From Candidatus Nitrospira kreftii (GTDB lineage: Bacteria > Nitrospirota > Nitrospiria > Nitrospirales > Nitrospiraceae): DNA of 64,000 nucleotides. The position numbers and the translations under genes are program-made. The first letter of the stretch is position 1. Each line of letters opens with the position of its first letter. The notes under the pieces were generated by a model that did no database searches, had not been told where the DNA came from, and saw only the letters and a program-made list of their open reading frames with translations. The stretch spans positions 2,232,001-2,296,000 of the forward strand of contig CP047423.1 in the NCBI GenBank assembly GCA_014058405.1, written 5' to 3'. This document shows, one piece after another, positions 44,301 through 52,474 of the stretch.

Positions 44301-45156
44301 GATGGAGCCGCGCGGTCTCCGCTTTACGGTTGAGGTGCAGGATGGCTTCCCATCATTGCTGGAGGATCACGCCACGTTGTTATTTCAAGCGGCACGTGAA
44401 CTTCTCTTGAACGCATTGAAACATGCAGAAACCGGGCAGGCCCGACTCGCGATGACGGCGGCGGAAGAGACCATCCGCATCGAGGTCTCGGATAAGGGGA
44501 GAGGCTTCGATGTGGCCGCGTTAGACTCACCATCGGCCGGCGCAACACGAATGAGGTTTGGATTGTTCAGTATTCGTGAGCGAATGATCGCCATGGGCGG
44601 CCGTTTCGAACTGTTCTCTCGGCCCGGCGAAGGGACTCGAGCGACGTTGGTTGCGCCGCTCAACACCTCAACCGTCACCAAGCTTGAGCCTTCCGGAGTC
44701 AACCATCACGTGTCAGATATTCGTGCTTCTTCCAATCCGTCAGTCTTCAGCGCTCAGAACTCAGCACGATCATCGACGAAGATTCGTGTCCTCCTTGTCG
44801 ACGATCATGCCATGGTACGGCAAGGCCTTCGCAGCATCTTGGAGGCCTATGCCGATGTGGAAGTCGTAGGTGAAGCTGCTGCTGGTGACGAGGCGGTCGC
44901 GCTGGTGGACCAGCTCCGCCCATCGGTCGTCGTGATGGATATCAATATGCCCAGGATGAACGGCATCCAGGCCACGGCTGCGATCAGGGCGCGTCATTCA
45001 GCCGTCGTGGTGATCGGTCTGTCGGTTCAGGCGGACGCTCTCAGTCGGTTAGAAATGCTCCGGGCCGGGGCCACGACATTGGTCACCAAAGAAGTGGCAG
45101 TGGAGGAGCTGTATCGTACGATCCAAGATGTATTACGGGAACACACTCCCCAATAG
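41374..45156 (+). CDS. Multi-PAS/GAF hybrid sensor histidine kinase with C-terminal receiver domain
   Basis: About 1,260 residues from the Met at 41374. A coiled N-terminus (EDLVTETEELRAQLAEAHEV) is followed by at least five PAS/PAC units (for example GAVTIDQDGLVTYANWMFA, MAEAVPSFLFETDAAGW, and VGQLGSWDWDVVTGRVEWSS) and a GAF domain around residue 620. The kinase core is the NarL/HisKA_3 type: phospho-His in ATELHDYLAQILAVG. N- and G-boxes follow (ARELLLNALKHAE, SDKGRGFDV). The last about 125 residues are a receiver (RVLLVDDHAMVRQG; phospho-Asp in VVVMDINMPRMNG). Fused receiver suggests phosphorelay. The target is unknown. No adjacent response regulator is present. Confidence 0.88.
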   Translation: MGAKQNKLYEDLVTETEELRAQLAEAHEVLRAIRAGSVDTLTTEKWKGEHISRFQGNDHPCRLPIEHLNEGAVTIDQDGLVTYANWMFADLVGLPLAQIFGRQLSSFVSEADRPQCEDLIQKANGDGSRRELALLSAGGESIPVLLSVHQLPVEPDRFYCCIVSDLRRQGLHEQLRQSVERLHLATTAAAVGIWEWNVKTNRIRWDAQMFRIYGAAPTADGCVPYETWSHAVVPEDLSEQERVLWQTVRRCGSSSRTFRIRRYRDGEERHIEAVEITRTDAHGQTEWVIGTNIDITERRRVQIKLTQSEERFRTMAEAVPSFLFETDAAGWNTWTSESWCRFTGQTAEQVSGHGWAEALHPEDRASNLGQWLHCMEHGLPFESQQRLRRTDGTYAWVIARALPVRDEHGTICRWLGSVTDVDTIVRVQDSLRESESRLLRAQRSARAGVWDIDLLTQKVQWSEPHHELYGFTSDVTPSHENWIAGVHPEDRARVEAQFALAVLARGAQSIEFRINRDGEIRWLHSEGHVTCDAEGRPIRVAGITWDITERKQAEAALQERNRQLELLAWTSQRLLLGREPERELLEAIFEGIARLTDMEMFYYHRPSEDPKRFQLHMSGSIIENKQDRFAGMELSDHFCDRVAEQRERLIIEDLQHSSYSGNDGRKVAGATSYAGFPLVANGELLGTIAFISNRRTHLCEGDVQMIQSICDQIAAWLERMQLQRELHEREKRLTLAADVGQLGSWDWDVVTGRVEWSSGHFELLGLRPGDVQPSYEAWASHVHPDDLPEVEQNLRESMASHAEYRADFRVIWADGSIHWMAGRGRFQYGVGGQCIRMVGVMVDITHRKEAETALREKGERTREFAAQLERLVAERTKELLQSQDRLRALATELNLAEQRERKRLATELHDYLAQILAVGKMSLDRIKQQIGAPLVEELDGTLDEALRYTRTLVAQLSPPFFHELGLPYAFRWLAEQMEPRGLRFTVEVQDGFPSLLEDHATLLFQAARELLLNALKHAETGQARLAMTAAEETIRIEVSDKGRGFDVAALDSPSAGATRMRFGLFSIRERMIAMGGRFELFSRPGEGTRATLVAPLNTSTVTKLEPSGVNHHVSDIRASSNPSVFSAQNSARSSTKIRVLLVDDHAMVRQGLRSILEAYADVEVVGEAAAGDEAVALVDQLRPSVVVMDINMPRMNGIQATAAIRARHSAVVVIGLSVQADALSRLEMLRAGATTLVTKEVAVEELYRTIQDVLREHTPQ

Positions 45157-45240
45157 GGACAAACTCCTCCCTGCTCTTCTCTGAAGGAGCAGACACGAGC
45201 CATTCGCCGTCACAAGCACGCGTATAGGACATTGTCATTT

Positions 45241-45303
45241 TCAGAGCCGTCCTTCCTCAAGGTCGTTCATCACGAAACCATGTATTCGCCACCTTCCTTT
45301 CAA
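45241..45303 (-). pseudogene. 3'-end remnant resembling the DUF5069 gene tail
   Basis: The plus-strand sequence TCAGAGCCGTCCTTCCTCAA occurs here and again at the end of the DUF5069 gene (46411-46431). Read on the minus strand it gives HGFVMNDLEEGRL before a stop, against YDIEEGRL in the DUF5069 protein. The match is limited to the last residues and the stop. It flanks the NmrA gene on the far side, so it looks like the remains of a second copy. Confidence 0.55.
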
Positions 45304-45304
45304 A

Positions 45305-46258
45305 CTACTCGAGCGGTATGCGGCTTTTATTGTGGGCAAGCCACATGTCAAACGTTTGCAGAGACGGATTGAGACTGCGCGCAACCTCGGGCTTGCGCGC
45401 CCCGCAAAAGTATGACTCGAAATCGCGCTTGAACTGAAACATGTTGCCGAGATCATCGGCTCCTGGAAAGTTCAATGCACGGTACGCCTCGGGTGAGACC
45501 GCGTTATAGCGCACGTCTTGGCCCAGTGCTTTGGTCAGCTTGGCTGCTATCTCGGAACCGGTTAAGTGCTCGCCGGCCACTCCAACCGTCTTCCCAATGA
45601 AGTCCTTGCCTTGTTGGAAAATACCGAACGCGCACTTGCCGATATCTTCCACAGCGATGGCCGGCAACTTCTTATCGCCCATCGGCAGGGTTATCGCGAA
45701 CGTTCCATCCTGGTCCTTCTTCGGACCCATCCCGAAGGAGATCATATTGTCCCAGTAGAATGAGGCGAGCAGGAAGGTCGTCGGGACGCCGAGTTCCTTG
45801 AACGCCTGATCGGCCTCGCCCTTCCCATCGAAATGCGGTACCTTGTACTTGCCCTGGAGCGTAGGCATCCGAGTATCACTGAGTGCGACCCACCGTCGCG
45901 TATCTTCAAGTGTAGACCAGATCACATGTTGCACCGCCGCATGCTTCGCTACCTGGGCCATGGCCTTGGCCTGAGCCGTCTCTTTCTCCGGTGAGAAATG
46001 CTCCCAAAAATTGGTGACGCAGAAGACGCCGTAGGCTCCTGCAAACGCTCGTTGCAAGCTCTCGACGTCATCCAAATCGGCGGAAACGACCTCGGCACCC
46101 AAGGTGGCCAGTTCTTGCGCCTTGGCTGAGTCGACCTTTCGCGTCAACGCCCGCACACCAAACTCACCCTTTGGATCGTTCAGGATTGCTCGGACCAATC
46201 CACCACCCTGCGCGCCTGTTGCGCCGACAACCGCGATGATTCTCTTATCCACCATCAT
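45305..46258 (-). CDS. NmrA-family NAD(P)-binding protein
   Basis: A 317-residue atypical short-chain dehydrogenase with the Rossmann motif IIAVVGATGAQGGGLVRAIL. NmrA-like sequence follows (GVRALTRKVDSAKAQELATL; ADLDDVESLQRAFAGAYGVF; YWDNMISFGMGPKKD; EDIGKCAFGIF). The usual catalytic Tyr-x3-Lys is not evident, as expected for redox-sensing NmrA/HSCARG members. The ATG is preceded by GGAGGAGAATC. Such proteins are often regulators or quinone reductases. The bases flanking it share an end fragment with the DUF5069 gene, so it may have moved into that position. Confidence 0.87.
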   Translation of the reverse strand: MMVDKRIIAVVGATGAQGGGLVRAILNDPKGEFGVRALTRKVDSAKAQELATLGAEVVSADLDDVESLQRAFAGAYGVFCVTNFWEHFSPEKETAQAKAMAQVAKHAAVQHVIWSTLEDTRRWVALSDTRMPTLQGKYKVPHFDGKGEADQAFKELGVPTTFLLASFYWDNMISFGMGPKKDQDGTFAITLPMGDKKLPAIAVEDIGKCAFGIFQQGKDFIGKTVGVAGEHLTGSEIAAKLTKALGQDVRYNAVSPEAYRALNFPGADDLGNMFQFKRDFESYFCGARKPEVARSLNPSLQTFDMWLAHNKSRIPLE

Positions 46259-46410
46259 GATTCTCCTCCTTCAATAAGGCGACGAATCCGAAGAATGCCC
46301 AGCCCGATCGATTTGCCGAACGATGAGAGACTCCTCACTCATGAGATACATCTGGCCGGCAACTCACGCCAACGAGCCATGGCCTGGGATCGTTGCTCTC
46401 CCATTCTGCT

Positions 46411-46875
46411 TCAGAGCCGTCCTTCCTCAATATCGTAAATGTCGAAATAGTGATACACGACCTTGTGGCGCGGGATGGCAACCGCGATGTAATCTTCCAT
46501 GAATTCTTGCAGCTCAGGCGTCAGGTCGCTCAATCGTCGGTCGCGCTGTTGATTGTTCCAGACGACGATCTCGGCACGCCAACGCTTTTTGGCCTGCTCC
46601 TCGATCCATTTGGCGACGTCCTCATCGGTCGCGCCGGTAGCGACAAACGACCTGAAGGCGTCATAAGCGATCCCGGTGAACTTCAACCACTGCTGATCGA
46701 GCGGGCAATTGGAGTGGTATTCTCCTTGCCAGCCGACGAGATCGGCACGGCATTTGTCCACGGCGCGGCCGGCCAACACATAACCGGCCAGCGTTTCTCG
46801 TGGGCTTCGCGGAAACTCTTTGCCGTTCCTCAGATCACGGGCCAACAATTTGACTTTCTCAAGATTTTCAATCAT
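46411..46875 (-). CDS. DUF5069 domain protein
   Basis: A 154-residue protein starting at ATG 46875, with GGAGGAGGGCCT upstream. It matches DUF5069: ENLEKVKLLARDLRNGKEFP, RETLAGYVLAGRAVDKCRAD, DQQWLKFTGIAYDAFRSFVA, TDEDVAKWIEEQAK. Family function is unknown. The C-terminus ends HYFDIYDIEEGRL. A similar end fragment lies beyond the NmrA gene (45241-45303), implying a duplication or rearrangement. Confidence 0.85.
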   Translation of the reverse strand: MIENLEKVKLLARDLRNGKEFPRSPRETLAGYVLAGRAVDKCRADLVGWQGEYHSNCPLDQQWLKFTGIAYDAFRSFVATGATDEDVAKWIEEQAKKRWRAEIVVWNNQQRDRRLSDLTPELQEFMEDYIAVAIPRHKVVYHYFDIYDIEEGRL

Positions 46876-47024
46876 AGGCCCTCCTCCTTTTCGCTCCTTG
46901 TTCAACTCCAGAACGGTGGAATTCCGTGGGCCATCTCGCTTGCCGCACCCGCTGAACAATACTGTCAAACTTGTTGTCGTTCACTTGGGATACATCGTCA
47001 TGGGCATCGAATGAGTCGTCCTGA

Positions 47025-47327
47025 TCACAATCGAATGTGAGTCGATCGTTTAACTTTACAGAAGCGAAACGCTCTGACGGCCCCCATGATTGAGATCACT
47101 CGTTCGTCATGAATGACCTCACAGAGATCTTCGTTTCCAGGCTCTACAAACGTCGCCAGCTCTCGCATACTACGTTCGAACCGTACTTTCCAGTCCGCCT
47201 GTGAGGCGAAATGGGCTGGGTTCCGACGACATTGCCGATAGAGTTGGAGAGCCGACCGTGCCCATTCTTTCGCGACCTCTTCGCCATCCCGAGCGCAAAG
47301 CACGGCTAATCGCATTCGTTCGCTCAT
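47025..47327 (-). CDS. Small helical protein of unknown function
   Basis: A 100-residue protein, mostly helical: RDGEEVAKEWARSALQLYRQ, then FASQADWKVRFERSMRELAT. It does not match a family I can name with confidence. Two Met starts (residues 1 and 5) are possible. The codon usage and length suggest a real gene. It sits between DUF5069 and a membrane protein in the accessory region. Confidence 0.5.
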   Translation of the reverse strand: MSERMRLAVLCARDGEEVAKEWARSALQLYRQCRRNPAHFASQADWKVRFERSMRELATFVEPGNEDLCEVIHDERVISIMGAVRAFRFCKVKRSTHIRL

Positions 47328-47559
47328 CGTATTGACATTGGCCGCTAAAACCCTGGGGTCTCCTCAATAGAAGACAACAGCGCCCCCTGCCCAGACCCAA
47401 GACTTGGTCTACGAGCTGTTTGGAAACTACTGAGCATCCTGAGATTGTATGCAATCTGCTTTAAACAACAATTGACGATCGTGCGCACCTAGCACAACTT
47501 CTAGTCACACCAGTGCCTTGGCGCATAGGAGGTCTTGCTGATTCGATTGATCGAGGCAC

Positions 47560-47925
47560 CTAGCGCGGCTTGGGAAAAGCCGGCGTTCTGATAGAGACGA
47601 TCAAACCCCAGATCAACACCGCACTGATCGCGAGGTGATACGCGACATCGAATGTCGATTGCGGCCCAAGTCCCGCTATGATCGTGAGGACACCGATCAA
47701 GATCCCAAACAAGGCAAAACCTTGAGCGAGGATACCCGCCGTTTTCGCCCAACGCGAGTGCCTCCAGGCCGACAGGAACCCTAGAAACAAGACGGTTGCG
47801 AGCACACTTTCCACAAGGCGGGCTTCGCGGTGCTCATAACCTTCGATCAGCAAACCAGCATGAACGAGCGCCGCAGCAGCAAACACGATGGCCTCGACCA
47901 AGAGCATGATCATGCTCAGTGGCAT
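47560..47925 (-). CDS. Four-helix membrane protein
   Basis: A 121-residue membrane protein from the ATG at 47925 with AAGGAGCACTTC upstream. Four helices are visible: IMLLVEAIVFAAAALVHAGL, VLATVLFLGFLSAW, GILAQGFALFGILIGVLTII, and AYHLAISAVLIWGLIVS. Charged loops lie between them. Small membrane proteins of this kind are common beside VOC and DUF genes. No family is recognised with confidence and no catalytic residue is seen. Confidence 0.65.
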   Translation of the reverse strand: MPLSMIMLLVEAIVFAAAALVHAGLLIEGYEHREARLVESVLATVLFLGFLSAWRHSRWAKTAGILAQGFALFGILIGVLTIIAGLGPQSTFDVAYHLAISAVLIWGLIVSIRTPAFPKPR

Positions 47926-48132
47926 GAAGTGCTCCTTATCCAAGAATGTGTCGCACGAGTGTCCATTGATGCAATATGGGAATGCGTATGATGATGCGAC
48001 TGTCTCGGAAGGGGCCCAATCCGAACCAATAGCTGTCGGTGAGTTGTCCGATCGCTATATTCACTCTGATCCAGCCCTTTCAGTCGTCCAACGATGATCC
48101 GCCCAAAGCTCTGCTCCCCTGCCAACTGGCTA

Positions 48133-48510
48133 TCAGCCATTGCGGTGACATATTTCTAGTCGATTACCGCTGGGGTCCTCGAAGAAGACCGCGTAATATC
48201 CAGCCTCCTCGAAGAGCGGCCCTTCGATATTTGCGGCGCCGGCTTGTCTGATGATAGTCGCCAGCCGGTCCACTTCCGCTCTACTCTCTACCCAAAATGC
48301 GACTCGACATTCATTGGCCACATGGGAGGACGATTCGGTCACCCCGAAAAACTCCGTGGCGGCATCGGTCTCATCCACCTTATACGTAAACCAGCCTGGG
48401 ATAGGGGCATAGCGCGTAAAACCGAGTGCGGGCAACAGCACTTCATAAAACGGTCGTGCTTCGATGAGGCTCCGTACGCGGAGATCGATATGATCAAATA
48501 GACGTGTCAT
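48133..48510 (-). CDS. VOC/glyoxalase-fold protein (first of seven)
   Basis: A 125-residue vicinal-oxygen-chelate protein: FDHIDLRVRSLIEARPFYEV, LLPALGFTRY, VAFWVESRAEVDRLATIIRQ, and the final FFEDPSGNRLEICHRN. The His in HIDLRV and Glu in RLEIC are the typical metal ligands. VOC members act as dioxygenases, isomerases, glyoxalases or antibiotic-binding proteins. Nothing here decides which. The Met at 48510 is used; an earlier one at 48540 is possible. Confidence 0.83.
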   Translation of the reverse strand: MTRLFDHIDLRVRSLIEARPFYEVLLPALGFTRYAPIPGWFTYKVDETDAATEFFGVTESSSHVANECRVAFWVESRAEVDRLATIIRQAGAANIEGPLFEEAGYYAVFFEDPSGNRLEICHRNG

Positions 48511-48597
48511 CCGCCGATCGTTCCACTTCCCCTCTACCAATCAACAGCCATGCCGCGATTTCGATCACGTTTGTGTGGCGTATGGCCAGAACTTGCG

Positions 48598-49110
48598 TCA
48601 AACTTCTGCTTGCAACCTTGAAGCCTGTCTGCCTCGCTTCGCTTGCCGATCAAACAGGTGATCCTCATGATCTTCGTGACCCAGTGGCTGCGCGAACAAC
48701 GGGTGAGGTTGTGATGTCGTCGTACCGCCGCTGCCGTAGGGACGGGTGATGATCTCCAGCAAGTAGCCGCTCGGGTCGTCAAAGTAGACCCCGCGTCCTC
48801 CATCCCAGGTGTTGATCTCGTCACGTTTGTGGCGGTACGGATCGGCCCAATACGGGAGATGCCGGTCACGAATTCGCCCGAATATTTCGTCGAACTCGTA
48901 CTCGTCTACAAGGAAGGCATAGTGTTGGGACGCGATCTCACCATCGGTGTCCATGAAGTCCAGCGAGGTGTCGTCACTGACCTGCACCACTGCAAACGGG
49001 CCAATCAACGAAGGTGCTGGAAAGCCCAGGATCCCCGTCAAGAACAGAGACGACTTCTCCTTGTCCTGCGCGGCAATGATGGTGTGATTCAGCCGGACTG
49101 TCACGGTCAT
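48598..49110 (-). CDS. VOC/glyoxalase-fold protein with C-terminal His-rich tail
   Basis: A 170-residue VOC protein from the ATG at 49110, preceded by AAAGGATC. The core is VTVRLNHTIIAAQDKEKSSL, TGILGFPAP, QHYAFLVDEYEFDEIFGRIR, VYFDDPSGYLLEIITRPY. After the fold the sequence continues with GSGGTTTSQPHPLFAQPLG and HEDHEDHLF, a His/Asp-rich tail that is unusual and might bind metal. It lies second in the VOC array. The substrate is unknown. Confidence 0.82.
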   Translation of the reverse strand: MTVTVRLNHTIIAAQDKEKSSLFLTGILGFPAPSLIGPFAVVQVSDDTSLDFMDTDGEIASQHYAFLVDEYEFDEIFGRIRDRHLPYWADPYRHKRDEINTWDGGRGVYFDDPSGYLLEIITRPYGSGGTTTSQPHPLFAQPLGHEDHEDHLFDRQAKRGRQASRLQAEV

Positions 49111-49261
49111 GATCCTTTCTGCTGTGGCACACGTGGGTAAGATCGACGTCTCGCCAGAAAAGGGATTGAACAGATCGCCGACCATCTCACGATCGTCCGA
49201 AATGTGTCGCCTCACAATCTTCGGCTAGAGCGATCACACACTTCTACCACCTCCGTCTCGG

Positions 49262-49636
49262 CTACCGGCTGGCAATATTGAGAACGTTGCCGTCGGGATC
49301 TTTGAACCAGGCGACCTTCATGCCGCCACCACTGTACACATCGCCCTCTCGCGTCATGCCCGGCATGTCATAATGCTCGAAAGTCACGCCTTTGGCCTTG
49401 AGCTTCCGCACGGCGCCATCCACGTCATCAAGCATCCACGTCACCGCAGTCGCTTTGTTGGTTCCGGCATACTGCGACCGATAGACATTGATGGTAGAGT
49501 TTCCGCTTCTGAAGACGATCAGTTCGTCTCCTTCACCACCGACCGGCTTGAGACCGATCGTGTCTTCGTAGAAGTGTTTGGCCGTTTCTAAGTTCCTGAC
49601 CGCGATGTTCGCAGCCGCGTTGGTATTACCAAACAT
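49262..49636 (-). CDS. VOC/glyoxalase-fold protein
   Basis: A 124-residue single-module VOC protein: NIAVRNLETAKHFYEDTIGL, ELIVFRSGNSTINVYRSQYA, TWMLDDVDGAVRKLKAKGV and KVAWFKDPDGNVLNIAS. It has the strand-helix repeat of the glyoxalase/bleomycin-resistance family, although the metal His is replaced by Asn at the start. A perfect AAAGGAGATCAAC precedes the ATG. Function unknown. Confidence 0.84.
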   Translation of the reverse strand: MFGNTNAAANIAVRNLETAKHFYEDTIGLKPVGGEGDELIVFRSGNSTINVYRSQYAGTNKATAVTWMLDDVDGAVRKLKAKGVTFEHYDMPGMTREGDVYSGGGMKVAWFKDPDGNVLNIASR

Positions 49637-50037
49637 GTTGATCTCCTTTCTCTTTTGTTCGGCTCATCCTGTGCACTGTTCGGCCTGTAGCGCTCTGACC
49701 GGGCGAGAGCGTTCCCAGGTATCTCACCGTTCACGTTCAGTCGCCGGTTTGGACGCGACTGCCACAATCATCGCCATTGCAACGGTAATTCGAGCACAAG
49801 AGAAAGAATGCATCTAACGCCTCTTCTTGTATCCCCCTGATACCGTAACGTGTGTTCACGGCCCTGTGTGCACGACAGGCCATGTGATGCGGCCTTCCCC
49901 ATCAGGGCACTAGAACACCTCCTAGCCAGGTGAAGGAACGTGTGTTGGATCAAACGCGCGTTTGGCATTGCTCAGTCGTTCGAAGCGCTGCCTGGGTACA
50001 TCATTCCACCCAGTTTCATCCGTCATTTCGTGCTCGC
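49637..50037. other. 401-base intergenic region in the VOC array
   Basis: No supported gene. A 66-codon minus-strand frame (49768-49968) has no ribosome site and no family. No terminator or repeat is obvious. Confidence 0.35.
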
Positions 50038-50487
50038 TCAATCCTTAATTTCCGGCTCGACGAGTCGTGCCAAGTTCCGCAGTGATTCCTGCCACCCTCG
50101 ATAACAGGCATCCAGCGGGATCACATCAGGAAGACCCTCCTGCTCTATTCTAAGATCCGTACCAACCGATACTTCTTTCAGCGTGACCGTCACGTGAATT
50201 TCACCGGGCAGATTCGGATCATCGAAATTGTCCGTGTAGCGAAGACGTTCATCGGGTAGGAGTTCGAGATACTCGCCGCCGAACGAATGGCTGTTGCCGG
50301 TCGTGAAGTTCGTGAACGACATCTTGTACTGGCCTCCGACCTTCGCATCTAACTGGTGCACTTTGCCTGTAAATCCGTTCGGCGGCAGCCACTTATTCAT
50401 CGCGTCGGCATCGAGAAACGCGCGATATACCTTGGCCGGTTTGGCGGCTACAACTCGATGCAAGCGGACGGTGTTTTTCGTAGACAT
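50038..50487 (-). CDS. AHSA1/SRPBCC (activator of Hsp90 ATPase-like) protein
   Basis: A 149-residue SRPBCC protein of the AHSA1 type: VRLHRVVAAKPAKVYRAFLD, AMNKWLPPNGFTGKVHQLDA, KVGGQYKMSFTNFTTGNSHS, and the C-terminal helix GWQESLRNLARLVEPE. AHSA1-like bacterial proteins are often linked to stress or to ArsR-type regulators, but no regulator is adjacent here. The ATG follows GGGAGGCCAT. It lies among the VOC genes, a common neighbour arrangement. Confidence 0.87.
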   Translation of the reverse strand: MSTKNTVRLHRVVAAKPAKVYRAFLDADAMNKWLPPNGFTGKVHQLDAKVGGQYKMSFTNFTTGNSHSFGGEYLELLPDERLRYTDNFDDPNLPGEIHVTVTLKEVSVGTDLRIEQEGLPDVIPLDACYRGWQESLRNLARLVEPEIKD

Positions 50488-50590
50488 ATGGCCTCCCTTT
50501 CGTCGAGTCGATTGACGATCCTGACCAATTACCTTCTTACTTCCTAGTCGAACGAGGAGCTGGAAATCGACAACCGGCGATGTTTATATC

Positions 50591-51084
50591 TTACGACTTC
50601 CGTGCGACAGCCGCTTCAATCGCCGCAATGTCGATTTTCTTCATCGTCATCATGGCATCCATTGCACGCTTCGCGGCAGCCTTGTCAGGGTGATTCATCG
50701 CGGCGAGCAACGCCCGAGGGGCGATCTGCCAGGAGTATCCCCAGCGGTCCTGACACCAACTGCAATCGTTCTCGGCGCCACCGTTCCCGACGATGGCGTT
50801 CCAATAGCAATCGGTTTCCTCCTGGTCGTCGGTAAAGATCTGAAAGCTGACCGCTTCATTGGGTTTGACCTGTGGCCCTCCGTTCAGCCCGACAAACGAC
50901 TGACCAAGCACCGTGAATTCGACCGTCAGCTCGTCTCCTGCTTTACCGCCGGGGTAGTCGGACGCACCTTCATCGCGGCTCCAACTCGGCTGTCGGGAAA
51001 CACGCTTGCATAGAATTCCGCCGCTTTGCGGGCTTCGCCGTGATCGAACCACAGGCAATTCGCGATTTTTGATCTGTTGATCAT
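50591..51084 (-). pseudogene. PhnB-type VOC protein, frameshifted
   Basis: The gene starts at ATG 51084 with [20 protein letters not shown] and continues [19 protein letters not shown]. The frame is lost there. In another frame it continues [20 protein letters not shown] to AIEAAVARKS at 50591. One missing base near 50961-50966 (restoring a proline codon) would rejoin it. It is a paralogue of the protein at 51747-52265: both share VGNGG, WC(Q/K)D(R/K)WG and SWQI(A/T)PR. PhnB-like proteins have no settled role. Confidence 0.75.
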
Positions 51085-51235
51085 GAGATGACTCCTTGAA
51101 AGCATCGAATTCCCCTGCGACAGACTTGCGAATCACCATTTCTATCTGTGCGCGTGGGGCCTTGGTGATCTCTGCCTTTATAGCAACCCGTTTGTCAGTC
51201 TAAAACGAACAGGATAGAGGGAACACCTCGCTAAT

Positions 51236-51664
51236 TCAGGAGTCATCCGTCGGCAGGGCCGACGGATTCCACACCACTTCCCAGAGATGGCCGTTCGGAT
51301 CACGAAAATAGCCGGCGTACCCCCCGTAGAAAGTATCTGTCCCCGGCTTGACGATATCGGCGCCAGCTCGACGAGCCTGCGAAATCACCGCATCGACTTC
51401 TTCATGGCGGGCCACGTTGTGCCCGATCGTGAATGATGTCGGACTGATCGCGGTTTTTGGCAAGCCGGTGTCGTGGGCGATGTCATCTTGTGCCCAAAGC
51501 CCAAGCCTCAGTCCTCCAGAGAGCTTGAAGAACGCGACGGCACCATGCTCGAATTGGCGACCGACGATTCCTTCTGTGGGCAGACCGAGCCCATCTCGAT
51601 AGAAGGCAAGGGACTTCTCGAGATCGGCAACGCCGATCGTGATGACAGATATACGTGGCTTCAT
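51236..51664 (-). CDS. VOC/glyoxalase-fold protein
   Basis: A 142-residue protein from the ATG at 51664, preceded by GGAGGTTACCT. The core is RISVITIGVADLEKSLAFYR, GLGLPTEGIV, FTIGHNVARHEEVDAVISQA, and GYAGYFRDPNGHLWEVVWNP. The Glu of HLWEVVW is a family metal ligand; the first His is replaced by Ile-Thr. Its 5' extension to 51760 overlaps the neighbouring gene and is not used. It is the fifth VOC in the array. Confidence 0.85.
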   Translation of the reverse strand: MKPRISVITIGVADLEKSLAFYRDGLGLPTEGIVGRQFEHGAVAFFKLSGGLRLGLWAQDDIAHDTGLPKTAISPTSFTIGHNVARHEEVDAVISQARRAGADIVKPGTDTFYGGYAGYFRDPNGHLWEVVWNPSALPTDDS

Positions 51665-51746
51665 AGGTAACCTCCACGGTCCTACAAAGTTAGGTGCGGG
51701 TACAAGGTCCATCGCCTCAGTGGTCGTGAAAGGTCTGACAGGTCGC

Positions 51747-52265
51747 TCATGCTTTCGCACCCGTCGCCTTCACGCCACTTCCGCGCCGCGCTGCCTCGAT
51801 GGCGGCGACGTCGATCTTCTGCATGGTCATCATCGCATCGAACGCGCGCTTCGCCTCATCGCCGCCGGCCGCCATCGCCTCCATCAGCACGCGCGGCGTG
51901 ATCTGCCACGAGACGCCCCACTTGTCCTTGCACCAGCCACACTCACTCTCCTGACCGCCATTGCCGACAATGGCGCTCCAGTAGCGGTCGGTCTCCGCCT
52001 GGTCCTCGGTCAAGATCTGGAACGAGAAGGCTTCACTATGCTTGAAAGCAGGACCGCCATTGAGGCCGAGGCAGGGGACCCCGGCAACGGTGAAATCCAC
52101 CATGATTACGTCGCCAGCCTTGGTGGATGGGTTATCGCTCGGAGCGCGGTAGATCGCGCCCAGGGCGCTGTCGGGGAAGGTCGCCGCGTAGAAACGCGCA
52201 GCAGCTTCCGCATCCTTGTCATACCACAAGCAGATCGTGTTCTTGGCAATCGTATTCTTTGTCAT
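51747..52265 (-). CDS. PhnB-type VOC protein
   Basis: A 172-residue protein: TICLWYDKDAEAAARFYAAT, FPDSALGAIYR, VDFTVAGVPCLGLNGGPAFK, FSFQILTEDQAETDRYWSAI, and GWCKDKWGVSWQITPRVLME. This is the PhnB/3-demethylubiquinone-methyltransferase-like VOC subgroup. The GC content and codon choice look higher than in neighbouring genes, suggesting recent acquisition. GAAAGGACATGAC precedes the ATG. It is the intact relative of the broken gene at 50591. Confidence 0.85.
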   Translation of the reverse strand: MTKNTIAKNTICLWYDKDAEAAARFYAATFPDSALGAIYRAPSDNPSTKAGDVIMVDFTVAGVPCLGLNGGPAFKHSEAFSFQILTEDQAETDRYWSAIVGNGGQESECGWCKDKWGVSWQITPRVLMEAMAAGGDEAKRAFDAMMTMQKIDVAAIEAARRGSGVKATGAKA

Positions 52266-52474
52266 GTCATGTCCTTTCGATTTCAGAGAAATCTCGGATA
52301 CCTGCTTTCGTTTCCTCTGCGTCGTGCCCTATACGTCGACGCGGTTTCGAGACCCTTGTCGCATTCGCTCACTCATGCTGCACGATGTCGATGAGCTTTC
52401 TGAACCGTAGTCCTCGAAATAGTTGTGAGGGCTGTCGGCGATCCCCATCGCCTCGCTTATCGCTCCATTCCTCT

